Assembly: GCA_964647625.1 (NCBI GenBank)
Contig: CAZYHZ010000008.1
Location: 1 to 64,000, forward strand
Source: DASRJG01 sp964647625
GTDB taxonomy: Bacteria; Acidobacteriota; Polarisedimenticolia; Polarisedimenticolales; DASRJG01
Direction of reading: 5' to 3'
DNA: 64,000 nucleotides
The notes under the pieces were generated by a model. That model was not told where the DNA came from, made no database searches, and saw only the letters and a program-made list of their open reading frames with translations. The first letter of the stretch is position 1. Each line of letters begins with the position of its first letter. Made by a program: the position numbers and the translations under genes. Shown piece by piece: positions 28,491 through 36,432 of the stretch.

Positions 28491-29162
28491 ATGAACGTTC
28501 CCGCCTATCGGTTGATACTCTTTGCAACGAGTTTGATTCTCGCGGGCTCGTGCGCGTTCGCGGCGGGCCCAGAGTCACGAACCGAGACAAAGGTCGGCGA
28601 GTTGGGTGCGCCGCCGAGCCAAACGGAAGAATGGCGTGCCGGTGCAGAACGTGGCGAGGCGCAGGCGCAGTACAACCTTGGCCTTGCGCTGTTGGAAGGG
28701 TCCGGAGCCACGCCCGACGTGCCGCTCAAGAAGGACAACAAGAAAGCCGTCTCGCTCATTGCGAAGGCGGCAGCACAGGACTTCGAACCGGCGATGTACT
28801 GGTTGGGAATTATCTATACCGGTGGCTTTGGATTCGATGCCGATCTCGATCGATCGTATTGCTGGTTCGAACGAGCAGCGCGTTTCGGATACTCTCGAGG
28901 GTACTTCGCACTTGGCCGTATTTACTTCCAAGGAATCGGAAGGCCCAAGGATCTGATCAAAGCCCACGCGTTCCTCACGCTGGGGCAGGGGGCCGGCCAT
29001 CAACCCTCGGTCGAGCTCCTCAAGCAGGTACTGGACGAGCTTTCCAAAGAAACGCACGATGTGAGCTTCGTCGATATGTCCATCGAGTTCATCAACAAAT
29101 GGGGTGGAACCGGAGCTCCGGTGCCGAATTGCAGCGCGCCGACTGGCGAATCCCACCAGTGA
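28491..29162 (+). CDS. Array A cassette 2: secreted Sel1-repeat protein
   Basis: 223 residues, ATG after AGGGGAAG. A signal peptide (ILFATSLILAGSCAFA) is followed by three or four Sel1-like TPR units (AERGEAQAQYNLGLALLEG, KAAAQDFEPAMYWLGIIYTG, RAARFGYSRGYFALGRIYFQ). Sel1 repeats mediate protein-protein contacts and occur in exported effectors and beta-lactamase-like proteins. The C-terminus (ETHDVSFVDMSIEFINKWGG) has no known match. It is a typical plus-strand cassette between two GC hairpins. Confidence 0.8.
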   Translation: MNVPAYRLILFATSLILAGSCAFAAGPESRTETKVGELGAPPSQTEEWRAGAERGEAQAQYNLGLALLEGSGATPDVPLKKDNKKAVSLIAKAAAQDFEPAMYWLGIIYTGGFGFDADLDRSYCWFERAARFGYSRGYFALGRIYFQGIGRPKDLIKAHAFLTLGQGAGHQPSVELLKQVLDELSKETHDVSFVDMSIEFINKWGGTGAPVPNCSAPTGESHQ

Positions 29163-29178
29163 TGGAATCCAAGTTCGC

Positions 29179-29216
29179 ACCCACCCCGCCCCCCTCCGCG
29201 GCCGCGGCGGGGGCCT
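29179..29216 (+). repeat. Array hairpin A2
   Basis: CACCCACCCCGCCCCCCTCC then GCGGCCGCGGCGGGGGCC. Arms pair C-rich with G-rich; the loop differs from the consensus TCCGCCGTCGCGGGG at two bases. Confidence 0.6.
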
Positions 29217-29241
29217 TCCATACTGCTCTAGCTGGAACGAA

Positions 29242-29739
29242 TTGAAGTCTCGACACTTCATCGGTTGCGTCGCGCTGTCGTCAGCATGTAGCTGGCTATT
29301 TGCCGTGGGTCAAGTCGAGAATGCCGAACCACGTGCCGAATTACTCAGAGTCCGAAACGACACGGTTGTACCTGTGCGCATCGACGCGGGCACCACTCCA
29401 GTTGTGGTGCCAACCTGCAACGCGGCAGAGAGCCAGGACCCAGAGCTGTGCATCCTCGCGGTGGAGCTCGAAGTTAAGTCAACCAGTGGTTGGGCCCGGG
29501 CGCAGCTTGATCCGACTATTTGCTGCCTTCCTGGGGGCCATCCGATTGAGAAGGGCCCGGTCAGAATCGTTCAACCAGGCACCGCCGTCGGATTTACCTA
29601 CACGTTCGCTAGGGACGACTACCTTTTGAAGCGAGGCCAGCAGGTGCGTCTGCGAATCCATACGTGGCCGACCGAAGAGTCGATGCGCGCAGGCGGCCCG
29701 GAGCACGACTTGATCACCGCTCCGTTCAAGGTGTACTAG
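29242..29739 (+). CDS. Array A cassette 3: small secreted protein (TTG start)
   Basis: 165 residues if read from the TTG at 29242, the only start that gives a clean signal peptide (KSRHFIGCVALSSACSWLFA). Upstream ATG codons would add the translated hairpin A2. The mature part is a beta-rich domain (LLRVRNDTVVPVRIDAG ... VEKSTSGW-like strands, IVQPGTAVGFTYTFARDDYL) similar in style to cassette 1. No family is recognised. It is the last plus-strand cassette before the recombinase remnants. Confidence 0.55.
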   Translation: MKSRHFIGCVALSSACSWLFAVGQVENAEPRAELLRVRNDTVVPVRIDAGTTPVVVPTCNAAESQDPELCILAVELEVKSTSGWARAQLDPTICCLPGGHPIEKGPVRIVQPGTAVGFTYTFARDDYLLKRGQQVRLRIHTWPTEESMRAGGPEHDLITAPFKVY

Positions 29740-29831
29740 CTGGTCGTGCACCTTCCGGTTCTTGCGAGGACCCGACCGCGGGCGCGATTGCCTGTGACGA
29801 GTCCATGGCCACGTCCTCCCGCCAGCAAGTC

Positions 29832-29955
29832 ACCTTGGCTTCCTCCCCCACCTCGACCCCCCTGTCCGCGCGCCGCACCTCTCCCCCACCACGCTGACCG
29901 TCGACGAGCAGCGGGCGATTCTTCGCGCGGCCGAGGTCGACCGACGACTCAGTGC
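29832..29955 (+). pseudogene. Tyrosine recombinase 5' stub 1
   Basis: Encodes PPVRAPHLSPTTLTVDEQ, then RAILRAAEV, matching residues ~5-28 of the intact recombinase at 57137-57739 (PHLSPTTLTTEEQRLILR). It is preceded by the shared stretch TTGGCTTCCTCCCCCACCTC. The frame is lost where the minus-strand gene ending at 29949 begins. Confidence 0.75.
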
Positions 29956-30209
29956 TTGAAGTCGTCGTGCGGCGCGGTTGACTTGTCCGCAGTGTGAAGT
30001 AGGCGATGGGCATGCCCGGTCTGCTCGGCGAGAAAGGTTGCTATCGCGCAGAACTCACCGGCCTTCCGATCGGTGTTGAAATGCACAGCCTTGTGGATGA
30101 GGGCGCGGACCAGCGCCCAGTCGCTGTCCCGGCTTTGACCGCCGATCGCTCGCAGCAACTCGTCCAGCTTTGCTTCGTGTTTCTTCTGCAACTGCTCGAC
30201 CGTCGCCAT
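29949..30209 (-). CDS. Small helical protein inserted between recombinase stubs
   Basis: 86 residues, wholly helical in appearance (ATVEQLQKKHEAKLDELLRA ... WALVRALIHKAVHFNTDRKA). No signal peptide, membrane helix or recognised family. It lies on the minus strand between recombinase stubs 1 and 2, so it looks like cargo of the recombinase locus. Its C-terminal codons (HDDFKH) abut stub 1. Confidence 0.55.
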   Translation of the reverse strand: MATVEQLQKKHEAKLDELLRAIGGQSRDSDWALVRALIHKAVHFNTDRKAGEFCAIATFLAEQTGHAHRLLHTADKSTAPHDDFKH

Positions 30210-30285
30210 GCCACGCCCTCCTTCTTGCGCCGTCGCCTACCAGTGTATTCGATGGCCTGATCGCCTGAGGCCCCCGGACGGCTCC

Positions 30286-30405
30286 CCTTGACTTCCTCCC
30301 CCGCCTCGTCCCTCCTGTCCGCGTGCCGCACGTCTCCCCCACCACGCTGACGATCGACGAGCAGCGCCTGATTCTCCGCGTCACGGAGGCCAGCGTCCGC
30401 CGCGG
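30286..30405 (+). pseudogene. Tyrosine recombinase 5' stub 2
   Basis: Starts with the shared TTGACTTCCTCCCCCGCCTC and encodes PPVRVPHVSPTTLTIDEQ, then RLILRVTEASVR, about the first 30 residues of the intact recombinase (RLILRVTAANVRDH). Homology ends near 30405, before the convergent end of the hemolysin III gene. Confidence 0.75.
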
Positions 30406-30474
30406 GTCTCCATACTTGGCGCCGGCTGTCGAGCCCGGCGCGCCCCACCGCCGTGATCGGCTTGAACGAGGTCG

Positions 30475-31128
30475 TTAGGACGCGCAGGCAAGCACCGCCA
30501 TCGTGTGACACGCGGTGCCCGCGACGACGAACAGGTGCCAGATGAAATGACCGTAACGGAGCCGGCGCGCACCGTAGAACACGATGCCGGCCGTATAGGC
30601 GACGCCGCCGGCGGCGAGCCAAGCGAGCGAAAACGCCGGGAGCGCGCTCGCCAGCGGGCGCACTGCGATCAGCGCCAGCCATCCCATGACCACATAGAGA
30701 CCGCCCGAGATGATTGGATGCCAGGCCCGGCCGATCGACTTCATCACGATGCCGAAGATCGCGAGCCCCCAGACGATACCGAGGAGCGCCCATCCCCAGG
30801 CTCCTCGAAGGACGCCCAGTGTGAACGGCGAGTAGGTTCCGGCGATCAGTAGGTATATCGAGCCGTGATCGAGGACGCGAAAGACTCGCTTGGCCCGGCT
30901 CTCGGCCAGCGCGTGATACAGCGTCGAAGACACATACATGAGCACGGTCGTGGCCACGAAAATGCTGGCGCCCACGATGAAGAACGGGTCGCCTCGGCGC
31001 ACTGCGGCAACGATCAGTACCGGGCCGACGATCGATGCGGCCAGGGCACCGACCCCGTGGCTGATGCTGTTGGCGATCTCCTCGCCCAGCGACTGGCGGC
31101 GCTTCGGGAGCGTGATCAGGCGGCTCAT
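30475..31128 (-). CDS. Hemolysin III / PAQR family membrane protein
   Basis: 217 residues from the ATG at 31128, the normal length for TIGR01065/PF03006. Seven hydrophobic helices and the conserved polar positions are seen: GEEIANSISHGVGALAAS, SSTLYHAL (S...H), RVFRVLDHGSIYLLIAGTYSP and HFIWHLFVVAGTACH (H...H). The Ser/His/Asp set fits the zinc-hydrolase-like site proposed for PAQR proteins. The name hemolysin is historical; the bacterial role is unclear, and alkaline ceramidase-like or membrane-homeostasis functions are suggested. It sits on the minus strand between recombinase remnants 2 and 3. Confidence 0.92.
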   Translation of the reverse strand: MSRLITLPKRRQSLGEEIANSISHGVGALAASIVGPVLIVAAVRRGDPFFIVGASIFVATTVLMYVSSTLYHALAESRAKRVFRVLDHGSIYLLIAGTYSPFTLGVLRGAWGWALLGIVWGLAIFGIVMKSIGRAWHPIISGGLYVVMGWLALIAVRPLASALPAFSLAWLAAGGVAYTAGIVFYGARRLRYGHFIWHLFVVAGTACHTMAVLACAS

Positions 31129-31151
31129 ACGCCTATCGTAGCGTCCCCTGT

Positions 31152-31432
31152 CCTTGACTTCCTCCCCACCTCGACCCTCCGGTCCGCGTGCCGCACCTCT
31201 CCCCGACCGCCTCGTCGCGAAGCTGGAGCGGTTCTGGGCCTCGAAGAAGCGGCGAGGCGAGGACCTCAATCCCGACGCTCCCCCTCTTCGCGAACCAGTC
31301 CGGCCGCCGCATCTCGAAGCGTCGGGTTCAGTTCGCATGGGCGACGTGGAAGCGGATGACGGGGCTCGACCGGGTCTACGGGTTCCACGCGCTCCGGCAC
31401 ACGGCCGTCGTGATTCGCTGCCTCGGCAGCGA
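31152..31432 (+). pseudogene. Tyrosine recombinase remnant 3 (internal deletion plus frameshift)
   Basis: Begins with the shared TTGACTTCCTCCCCACCTCG and PHLSP, then jumps directly to DRLVAKLERFWASKKRRGED, losing the segment with the first catalytic Arg. A frameshift near 31283 follows, then LFANQSGRRISKRRVQFAWA and YGFHALRHTAVV with the HxxR box. The Tyr-containing end is missing; the sequence runs into the minus-strand gene at 31592. Confidence 0.85.
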
Positions 31433-31592
31433 GCTTGATCTCCGCGTTGACCTGGTCGAGAAGCTCTTCGGCTTTCCGGGTGTGGCCGTCCAAATCCCAC
31501 TCGTTTGCATGTTGCGCGGCCACGAGTTTCTCGTAGGCATCGCGAGACAGTCTCTGGGCGGCCGCGAGATTCGGGTGGTGGTTGGGGCTCAC
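31266..31592 (-). CDS. Small helical protein whose 3' end runs into recombinase remnant
   Basis: The first ~62 residues (MSPNHHPNLAAAQRLSRDAY ... WDLDGHTRKAEELLDQVNAE ... AAEAANH) match a family of ~65-residue bacterial proteins of unknown function typically ending in a Lys/Arg-rich tail. From ~31412 onward the frame reads the antisense of the recombinase HALRH region, giving 46 extra residues (VPERVEPVDPVEPRHPL). The native stop was therefore probably lost when this gene and the recombinase copy were joined. It is cytosolic and helical, with no assigned role. Confidence 0.5.
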   Translation of the reverse strand: MSPNHHPNLAAAQRLSRDAYEKLVAAQHANEWDLDGHTRKAEELLDQVNAEIKLAAEAANHDGRVPERVEPVDPVEPRHPLPRRPCELNPTLRDAAAGLVREEGERRD

Positions 31593-31595
31593 ATT

Positions 31596-31694
31596 TTAGG
31601 CTGGCGGCGCGGCGGCGACACCGACGACGAGACCGAGAGCCAAGCCCGCGATGCCCAAGACAAGCGGCCCGACGATCCTCTGATGAGCTGGCAT
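31596..31694 (-). CDS. Possible 32-residue membrane peptide
   Basis: An ATG-initiated frame encodes one hydrophobic helix (VGPLVLGIAGLALGLVVGVA). It ends 4 bp before the start of the 31592 gene on the same strand. No clear ribosome site is seen. It could equally be the tail of a decayed gene. Confidence 0.25.
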   Translation of the reverse strand: MPAHQRIVGPLVLGIAGLALGLVVGVAAAPPA

Positions 31695-31801
31695 GGGGTG
31701 CACGCACCCATCGGACCACGAGATGGCCGGGAGGGTGCGGGGGTTGGAATGCTGAGGAGTCGTGCCGCCCAGATCAAGACATCGAGTTTGAGAGCTTGCA
31801 G

Positions 31802-33118
31802 TCAACGCGGGGTGGCATTGAGTTCGGCGATCGTGCGTTCGACCTTCTTGACGTTGCGATCTCGGCTCGAGGGGTTCGAGATCGCGCGGGCCGCCGCAAG
31901 GGCCTGCGCGTAGGCATCGTGCGCGTGCGGCAAGTCGCCTTTCGCGACCAACGCCTCCCCCTTGGTCCGGAACAGCCAGCACCGCCCGACGGGCCCCGTG
32001 ACGTGTTCAAGGCCGCGATCGCACGCCGCGACCGCATCGTCGAAGCGCTTGACCTCGATCGCAACCTGGGCGACGCGGAGGGAAGCGTTGTAGTTGCGCG
32101 GCATTGCGCGCTCCGAGGCGGCCAACGCGGGGAGCACCCGGGCGTACCCTTGGGCATCGCACGCGGCATCGACGCGCGCGATGTCGAGCGCGGCGCGTTC
32201 GTCGTCGTCGCGTGGCGTGATCGCATCGATTTCGTCGAGCCATCGATGACTCCAACGGGAGGCGACGTCGGCGTCGCCGCGCGCCCGCGCCGACGCCATC
32301 AGTTGCTGGAGGAGCTGAAAGTGATGGTCGCGCAGCACGCCCGGAAGCTCGACAGCTTCTTCGGCGAGCGGCACGAGGCTCTTGCGACCAGCCTGCGCCC
32401 ACGGAGCATCCCCCCCCGCGTTCGCCGAGCCGAGCCCCGCAAGCACCGCCCGCGCAAACTCTGCCTGGCGTGGCATGGCCGGCGCTTCGGCCGCGACCAG
32501 CTCAACGCACGCCTGGTCGTCCCCTCCTACCCAGAGCGACCAGGCGAGCGCAGCGACGGCGTGCGTCCGCTCCGGCCAGTCCGGCGGCGCGAGACGGAGA
32601 GCCTCGCGATAGGCTGCGGAAGCTTCGGTGAACCGGCCGCGTCCGAAAAAGTCATCGCCCCGGGCGAGCGATGCCGCCGGCGACCCGCCCTCCGATGCCG
32701 TTCCGCCAAGCGCGGCGCCGTCAAGGAAGCGGTTCAGCTCCGACACGGTCATCCCCCCCACGTGAGTGGCCCGGGCTCGCTCGGTGGCCGGGTCGAGCAC
32801 ATAGAGGGACGGCGTGTACGCGACGCCGTGGCGGTCGAGAAAACTCTGATTGACCGGCTTGTCGTAATCCAGCTCGAGCCAGACGAACCGCCCGGCCTGC
32901 CTTGCGAGAGCGGCGTCGCTCATCGACGCTCTCAGAAGGCGGCAGGAGTATCACCAAGGCGCCCACACCTCGACGAATAGCGGGACGTGGCGGCGCGTGG
33001 CCTCGGCCCGGGCGTGCGCGTAGTCATCCGTGATGAACGGCAATCGTGTCGTGTTGGATGGTGACACGCCGGATGCCGCCGCGGTCGCGATGAGAATGCC
33101 CAGGAGGAGGGAGATCAT
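31802..33118 (-). CDS. Secreted thioredoxin-TPR protein with in-frame TGA at active-site Cys (selenoprotein candidate)
   Basis: 438 codons from an ATG at 33118 with GGAGG eight bases upstream and a signal peptide (MISLLLGILIATAAASG). The frame contains one TGA, at 32953-32951 (codon 56). It is read in the context VPLFVEVWAPW-TGA-YSCRLL, exactly where thioredoxin relatives have WAPWCxxC. Downstream, the fold continues (DAALARQAGRFVWLELDYD, cis-Pro in AYTPSLYVLDP) with TPR-like helices to 31802. Seventeen bases after the TGA a strong hairpin (32933-32906; GCGTCG/CGACGC stem, ATGAG loop) is seen. Sec insertion would give a UxxC redox site. The alternative is a nonsense mutation with translation restarting at 32923. 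A periplasmic thiol redox role is inferred. Confidence 0.65.
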
Positions 33119-33249
33119 GACCGGTCCTCCATGAGAGGAGCGTGCCGGGCAAGTTTGCCATGATGTCGATTGCGCCGCTTGGCGGGTGGAATCGACGGTC
33201 GCCCGGCATCACGACCCGGGCGACCGTCTCATGAAATACGACGTCGCGT

Positions 33250-33477
33250 CTAGATGCCGCCGCTCGGGACGCAACCTGTCGCGTGCGCGCAGCTTGCCAG
33301 GCAACTATTCCCGTAGGTGACGCCGTTCGAACAAGTCACCGGGGCGTAGATGTCCGGACAGATGCAGTGGCCACCGCCGAATGAGGCGTGAGCGGGCGCG
33401 ATGAGGGCCGAGACACCCACGATGGAGGCGGTCGCGATCATGGCACCGATGGCGATCTTCGCGGTTCGACGGATCAT
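33250..33477 (-). CDS. Small secreted Kazal-type inhibitor-like protein
   Basis: 75 residues with AAGGAGGAG before the ATG and a signal peptide (IGAMIATASIVGVSALIAPAHA). The mature domain CICPDIYAPVTCSNGVTYGN, then SCLASCAHATGC, follows the Kazal spacing (C.C...Y.PV.C.NG.TY.N.C.A.C....C). Kazal domains inhibit serine proteases in eukaryotes; in bacteria single domains like this are common and poorly studied. The P1 region lies near CPDIYAP. Stand-alone gene. Confidence 0.82.
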   Translation of the reverse strand: MIRRTAKIAIGAMIATASIVGVSALIAPAHASFGGGHCICPDIYAPVTCSNGVTYGNSCLASCAHATGCVPSGGI

Positions 33478-33659
33478 GGTCTCCTCCTTGATGTGGTAGC
33501 CGTTTGCAGTCGGTACGGGTTCGACCGGCGATTCTACAGGATTCTTTCTGCTCGCGGGCCTATGCGACCGTCGAGCCGATCAGCGCGGACGAGGCCGATT
33601 GGGAGATGTTCCGCGCGCTGTCACGGGACGTAACGAAGAATGCCAGGACGTGACGCTTC

Positions 33660-33830
33660 TCAAGCGTCTCGCGAAGACCTGAAACCGAGCGCGAATAACC
33701 CAAGCGCCACGCCGAAGCAGAGCCCGCTCAGCAAATCCTGTCGGAAGCGCAAGAACACTCCGGCAGCGGCAAGGGCAACCATGCCGGCGACGATGAGAGC
33801 CGGCTTCTTCGCTCGGGGCGGCTGAGTCAC
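33660..33830 (-). CDS. Small two-helix membrane protein (GTG start)
   Basis: 56 residues from a GTG at 33830 with AGGAGAAC just upstream. A basic N-terminus (TQPPRAKKPA) leads into a helix (LIVAGMVALAAAGVFLRF), a short loop and a second helix (LLSGLCFGVALGLFALGF). The plus strand of this interval is free of plausible genes. No family is recognised. It lies directly upstream of leader copy B on the opposite strand. Confidence 0.55.
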   Translation of the reverse strand: MTQPPRAKKPALIVAGMVALAAAGVFLRFRQDLLSGLCFGVALGLFALGFRSSRDA

Positions 33831-33891
33831 GTGCGTTCTCCTGGGATGCGCATCCCTCTGGCCATCTTAATTGCCGTCTCGAACCACCGCT

Positions 33892-34150
33892 TTGTGGGTT
33901 GGTAGCGGGGGCCCGCTATGAACCATTACAGATGAAATTGGAGCCCCTCAATTGGTACTTGGCGAGGATGAGGTGGGCGGCATGACCGTCCCCGGGACCG
34001 TCCACGGGCTCTCGGGCATCACTTATGATGCCGCCATCCGTCGGCGCCCGGCCGCGCCGCGCGCCGAGAGCCCCGGACCGCGGTGTACGCGACGCACGAG
34101 GGACCGCTGTCCCCGGCCTGGCCACCCAAATGGGGCGTAGGCTTGGCGTG
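33892..34150 (+). repeat. Array leader repeat, copy B
   Basis: Begins TGTGGGTTGGTAGCGGGGGC. The coding part encodes a tail ending PLNWYLARMRWAA and stops with TGA at 33983-33985. The later part keeps GCATCACTTATGATG, an altered palindrome (GCCGCCATCCGTCGGC), CACCCAAA and GGGGCGTAGGCT (34133-34144). Array B follows. Confidence 0.75.
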
Positions 34151-34202
34151 GGTTGGATTTCCGGCACCCGGCCGTTGGTCGGTCATGATGTCTGGGACGC
34201 AA

Positions 34203-34739
34203 ATGAAATCACACAGGCTAAATGTCGCACTTCTGGCCGTAGCGATCTCAGCATCGGCCTTTGCTGCAGAGCGTATTTCGATGAGCGAGCCCGATTTGTC
34301 CCTCGAGGCAGACGCCTACGCTCGTGCTGCCGGACTTGCCCCTTTTGTCGCATCTTCTGCGCCTGCGCTGCGTCTTTGGGAACTGGCCTACATGTCCGGT
34401 CAGGTTACCGGTATCGAAATCACGGAACACTCTGTCAAGTGGTTCAAAACGTTCGCGCATTACGGCGACGACTTAATGATCACAATCGACACGGCAACGA
34501 TGACGAGTAAGAGGTCGGTTGCTCAAGCCCCACAAGCATTCATGACGCTGGCAAGCCTCGTTATGTTCGACAAGGCCCGGATCTCCTGCCGTGGGGTGGA
34601 GGACGGCACTGGCGTCCTCGTGGACTTCGTCGATGGGAAGCAGCGCATCGTGTTCGATCTAGCCCATCCGGGAGTGTGCGAAGATGCAGCGTCGAAGGCC
34701 ATTGCTCCCGTTCTGCGCGAATACGAGAATGCTCCCTAG
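34203..34739 (+). CDS. Array B cassette 1: small secreted protein
   Basis: 178 residues from the ATG at 34203; an in-frame ATG at 34188 is an alternative. A signal peptide (LNVALLAVAISASAFA) precedes a soluble alpha/beta domain (ITEHSVKWFKTFAHYGDDLM ... LASLVMFDKARISCRGVEDG ... GVCEDAASKAIAPVL) with two cysteines. No family is recognised. It is the first gene after leader B, with visibly lower GC in codon third positions than the neighbouring large genes. Confidence 0.65.
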   Translation: MKSHRLNVALLAVAISASAFAAERISMSEPDLSLEADAYARAAGLAPFVASSAPALRLWELAYMSGQVTGIEITEHSVKWFKTFAHYGDDLMITIDTATMTSKRSVAQAPQAFMTLASLVMFDKARISCRGVEDGTGVLVDFVDGKQRIVFDLAHPGVCEDAASKAIAPVLREYENAP

Positions 34740-34740
34740 C

Positions 34741-34775
34741 TCCGCGCTCCCCGCGCTGCCGTCGCGGGGCGGGCT
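34741..34775 (+). repeat. Array hairpin B1
   Basis: TCCGCGCTCCCCGCGCTGCC then GTCGCGGGGCGGGCT, 1 bp after the cassette 1 stop. The 3' arm GTCGCGGGGCGGGC is identical to the consensus; the loop is altered. Confidence 0.7.
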
Positions 34776-34822
34776 CGAAGCCGCAACCGCGAGGTATCGC
34801 CGGCGTTGATCCGGTGCCAGAG

Positions 34823-35062
34823 ATGAACCAAGCCGCATTGGAAACCATCTACATGTTCCTTCTGGACGAGGGCGTGGACGTTTGGCGTCCAGTACAGGCC
34901 AGGCATCTTGGCACCGATCAGTACGAGATCGTCTCCACGAATCCCAGCGACAGCACGGAACAATGGGAGTTCACGACGGGCGATGTTGTGCGATGCAAGC
35001 TGCGTCGGCTCTCCGACGGGGAGGAACTCGTTGCATACGAGCTGGTCCAACGGTCCACCTAG
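34823..35062 (+). CDS. Array B cassette 2: small conserved hypothetical
   Basis: 79 residues, no signal peptide. The sequence MFLLDEGVDVWRPVQARHLG ... YEIVSTNPSD ... WEFTTGDVVRCKLRRLSDGE ... VAYELVQ follows a widespread family of ~75-residue bacterial proteins of unknown function with the pattern LLDEG.DVWRPV....L....Y.I......WEF..GDVVRC......G...VA.E. The compact all-beta pattern suggests a small barrel. It is cytosolic and a frequent mobile-gene passenger. Confidence 0.75.
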   Translation: MNQAALETIYMFLLDEGVDVWRPVQARHLGTDQYEIVSTNPSDSTEQWEFTTGDVVRCKLRRLSDGEELVAYELVQRST

Positions 35063-35070
35063 CATGCGCG

Positions 35071-35125
35071 TCACTCCGCCCCCCCTCCGCCGTCGCAGCG
35101 CGGGCGCGCGGGCGCGCGAGCCGAA
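35071..35125 (+). repeat. Array hairpin B2
   Basis: TCACTCCGCCCCCCCTCCGC then CGTCGCAGCGCGGGCGCGCG. Core CTCCGCCGTCGC kept; the G-rich arm is altered and extended by GCGCGGGCGCGCG repeats. The rest of the gap to 35300 shows no other signal. Confidence 0.65.
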
Positions 35126-35300
35126 GGCGTCGCACGGCTCAGGCTGACAGGGCCTCGCAGCGTTTGGTGTGAAAAAGAGAACTGTCTAATTCCAGGTTGG
35201 GCGGCGCAGCGCGGCGCACGGCAGAGGTCTACGAAAGTGTAGCAGGCGCTCGGAGAAGGCCCGGCGTGTCGGAGATGGAAGGCGAGAAAGAAGGGCCGAA

Positions 35301-36419
35301 ATGAACGCAAAGTCCTGGGTGGGTTACTTTAGTCTTGCAGCACTGGCCATGCTTCTCACCGGATTCGCCACGACGAACTCGCCACCGGCTGCGGCGGGCG
35401 GCGACTCGACCAAGGCGCAGATCACCGTTCTCTACGACGCCTTCGGCAAGCCTTCCGCCATGCAGAAGGACTGGGGGTATGCCGCGCTCATTGAATATGG
35501 CGGCAGGCGCATCCTCTTCGACACCGGCAACAACTCCGACATCCTGGCGCAGAACGCAAAGGCGAAAGGCATCGATCTCTCCAAACTCGACTTCGTCGTC
35601 ATGTCCCACCGCCATGGCGATCACATGGGAGGCATGGCCTATCTCCTGAGCGTGAATCCCAAGGTGAAAATCTACGCGCCCAAGGAGGGATTCGGCGTGT
35701 ATGGCGGCGAGCTGCCGAGCACCTTCTATCGCAAGGATGCCTCTCTGCCCCCTGAGCAGCGCTACTACGACGGCGCGCCACCGGCAGTGATGCGGTTCGG
35801 AGCCGCCTGGCCCGGCGTCAACTTCGAGTTGATCGACAAGACCACTGAGGTCGCGCCCCGCATCCATCTGATCGCGCTGGTCTCGGACAAACCGGGGACG
35901 CTCGAGTTGCGCGAGCTGTCGCTCGCGATCAACACGCCCGACGGCATGGTGATCGTGGTGGGCTGCTCGCATCCGGGCATCGACAAGATCGTCGCCGCCG
36001 CGGCCGCGATCAACCCCCGAATCCACTTCATCGCCGGCGGTTTCCATCTGGTGGTATCCGACGACCAGGAAATCGAGAAGATCGTCGCGACTCTGCGCGA
36101 CACCTTCAAAGTGGCCTTCGTGGCACCTGGCCACTGCACTGGCGAGCCGACCTTCACGGCACTCAAGAAAGCATTTGGTGATCGTTATCTTTTTGCTGGG
36201 CTAGGTACAACCCTCGCGCTGGGCGCCACGCCGCGCTCCATCTCCGACACCGGTCACAACGCGCCGACAGCCATGGACGACGATGATCTAAAGATTTACC
36301 GGACGTTCTTAGCGACGCGCGACGACGACGGATACGCTGCTGGCGCACGACACGCGTCCGGTCACCCATCCCCCTCCGCCGTCGCGGGGCGGGCTCGGCG
36401 GTACCGGGCGTCGGGGTAG
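35301..36419 (+). CDS. Array B cassette 3: secreted metallo-beta-lactamase-fold hydrolase
   Basis: 372 codons. An N-terminal signal (FSLAALAMLLTGFATTNSPP) is followed by an MBL fold with the zinc motif VVMSHRHGDHMGG, then VVGCSHPGIDKIV, FIAGGFHLV and APGHCTGE supplying later metal ligands. The arrangement resembles the MBL proteins annotated as 7,8-dihydropterin-6-methyl-4-beta-D-ribofuranosyl-aminobenzene-5'-phosphate synthase-like, but exported. Substrate is unknown. The stop lies beyond hairpin B3, so the last ~20 residues (HPSPSAVAGRARRYRASG) are translated separator sequence, suggesting that the native stop was lost. Larger than the other cassettes. Confidence 0.85.
   Translation: MNAKSWVGYFSLAALAMLLTGFATTNSPPAAAGGDSTKAQITVLYDAFGKPSAMQKDWGYAALIEYGGRRILFDTGNNSDILAQNAKAKGIDLSKLDFVVMSHRHGDHMGGMAYLLSVNPKVKIYAPKEGFGVYGGELPSTFYRKDASLPPEQRYYDGAPPAVMRFGAAWPGVNFELIDKTTEVAPRIHLIALVSDKPGTLELRELSLAINTPDGMVIVVGCSHPGIDKIVAAAAAINPRIHFIAGGFHLVVSDDQEIEKIVATLRDTFKVAFVAPGHCTGEPTFTALKKAFGDRYLFAGLGTTLALGATPRSISDTGHNAPTAMDDDDLKIYRTFLATRDDDGYAAGARHASGHPSPSAVAGRARRYRASG
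36361..36396 (+). repeat. Array hairpin B3 (inside the MBL frame)
   Basis: GTCACCCATCCCCCTCCGCC then GTCGCGGGGCGGGCTC: consensus copy with CTCCGCCGTCGCGGGGCGGG intact. It overlaps the 3' end of the cassette 3 reading frame. Confidence 0.8.
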
Positions 36420-36432
36420 CAGTGACCATCCG

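Noticed and set aside
30475..31128. Hemolysin III as a virulence toxin
   Set aside because: The name is historical; the family is widespread in environmental bacteria and PAQR-like, so no toxin role is claimed.
27589..31592. A classical class 1-type integron
   Set aside because: No IntI with its extra helix and no divergent integrase at the leader; the recombinase is distal, catalytic-domain only, and the hairpins lack a consistent RYYYAAC/GTTRRRY pair.
31505..32980. 491-codon plus-strand frame opposite the thioredoxin-TPR gene
   Set aside because: Arg-rich antisense shadow; the minus strand carries recognisable thioredoxin and TPR sequence with a ribosome site.
33640..33825. 61-codon plus-strand frame
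   Set aside because: Its complement encodes a better two-helix membrane protein with a ribosome site; the plus frame is Ser/Arg/Pro-rich without a start signal.
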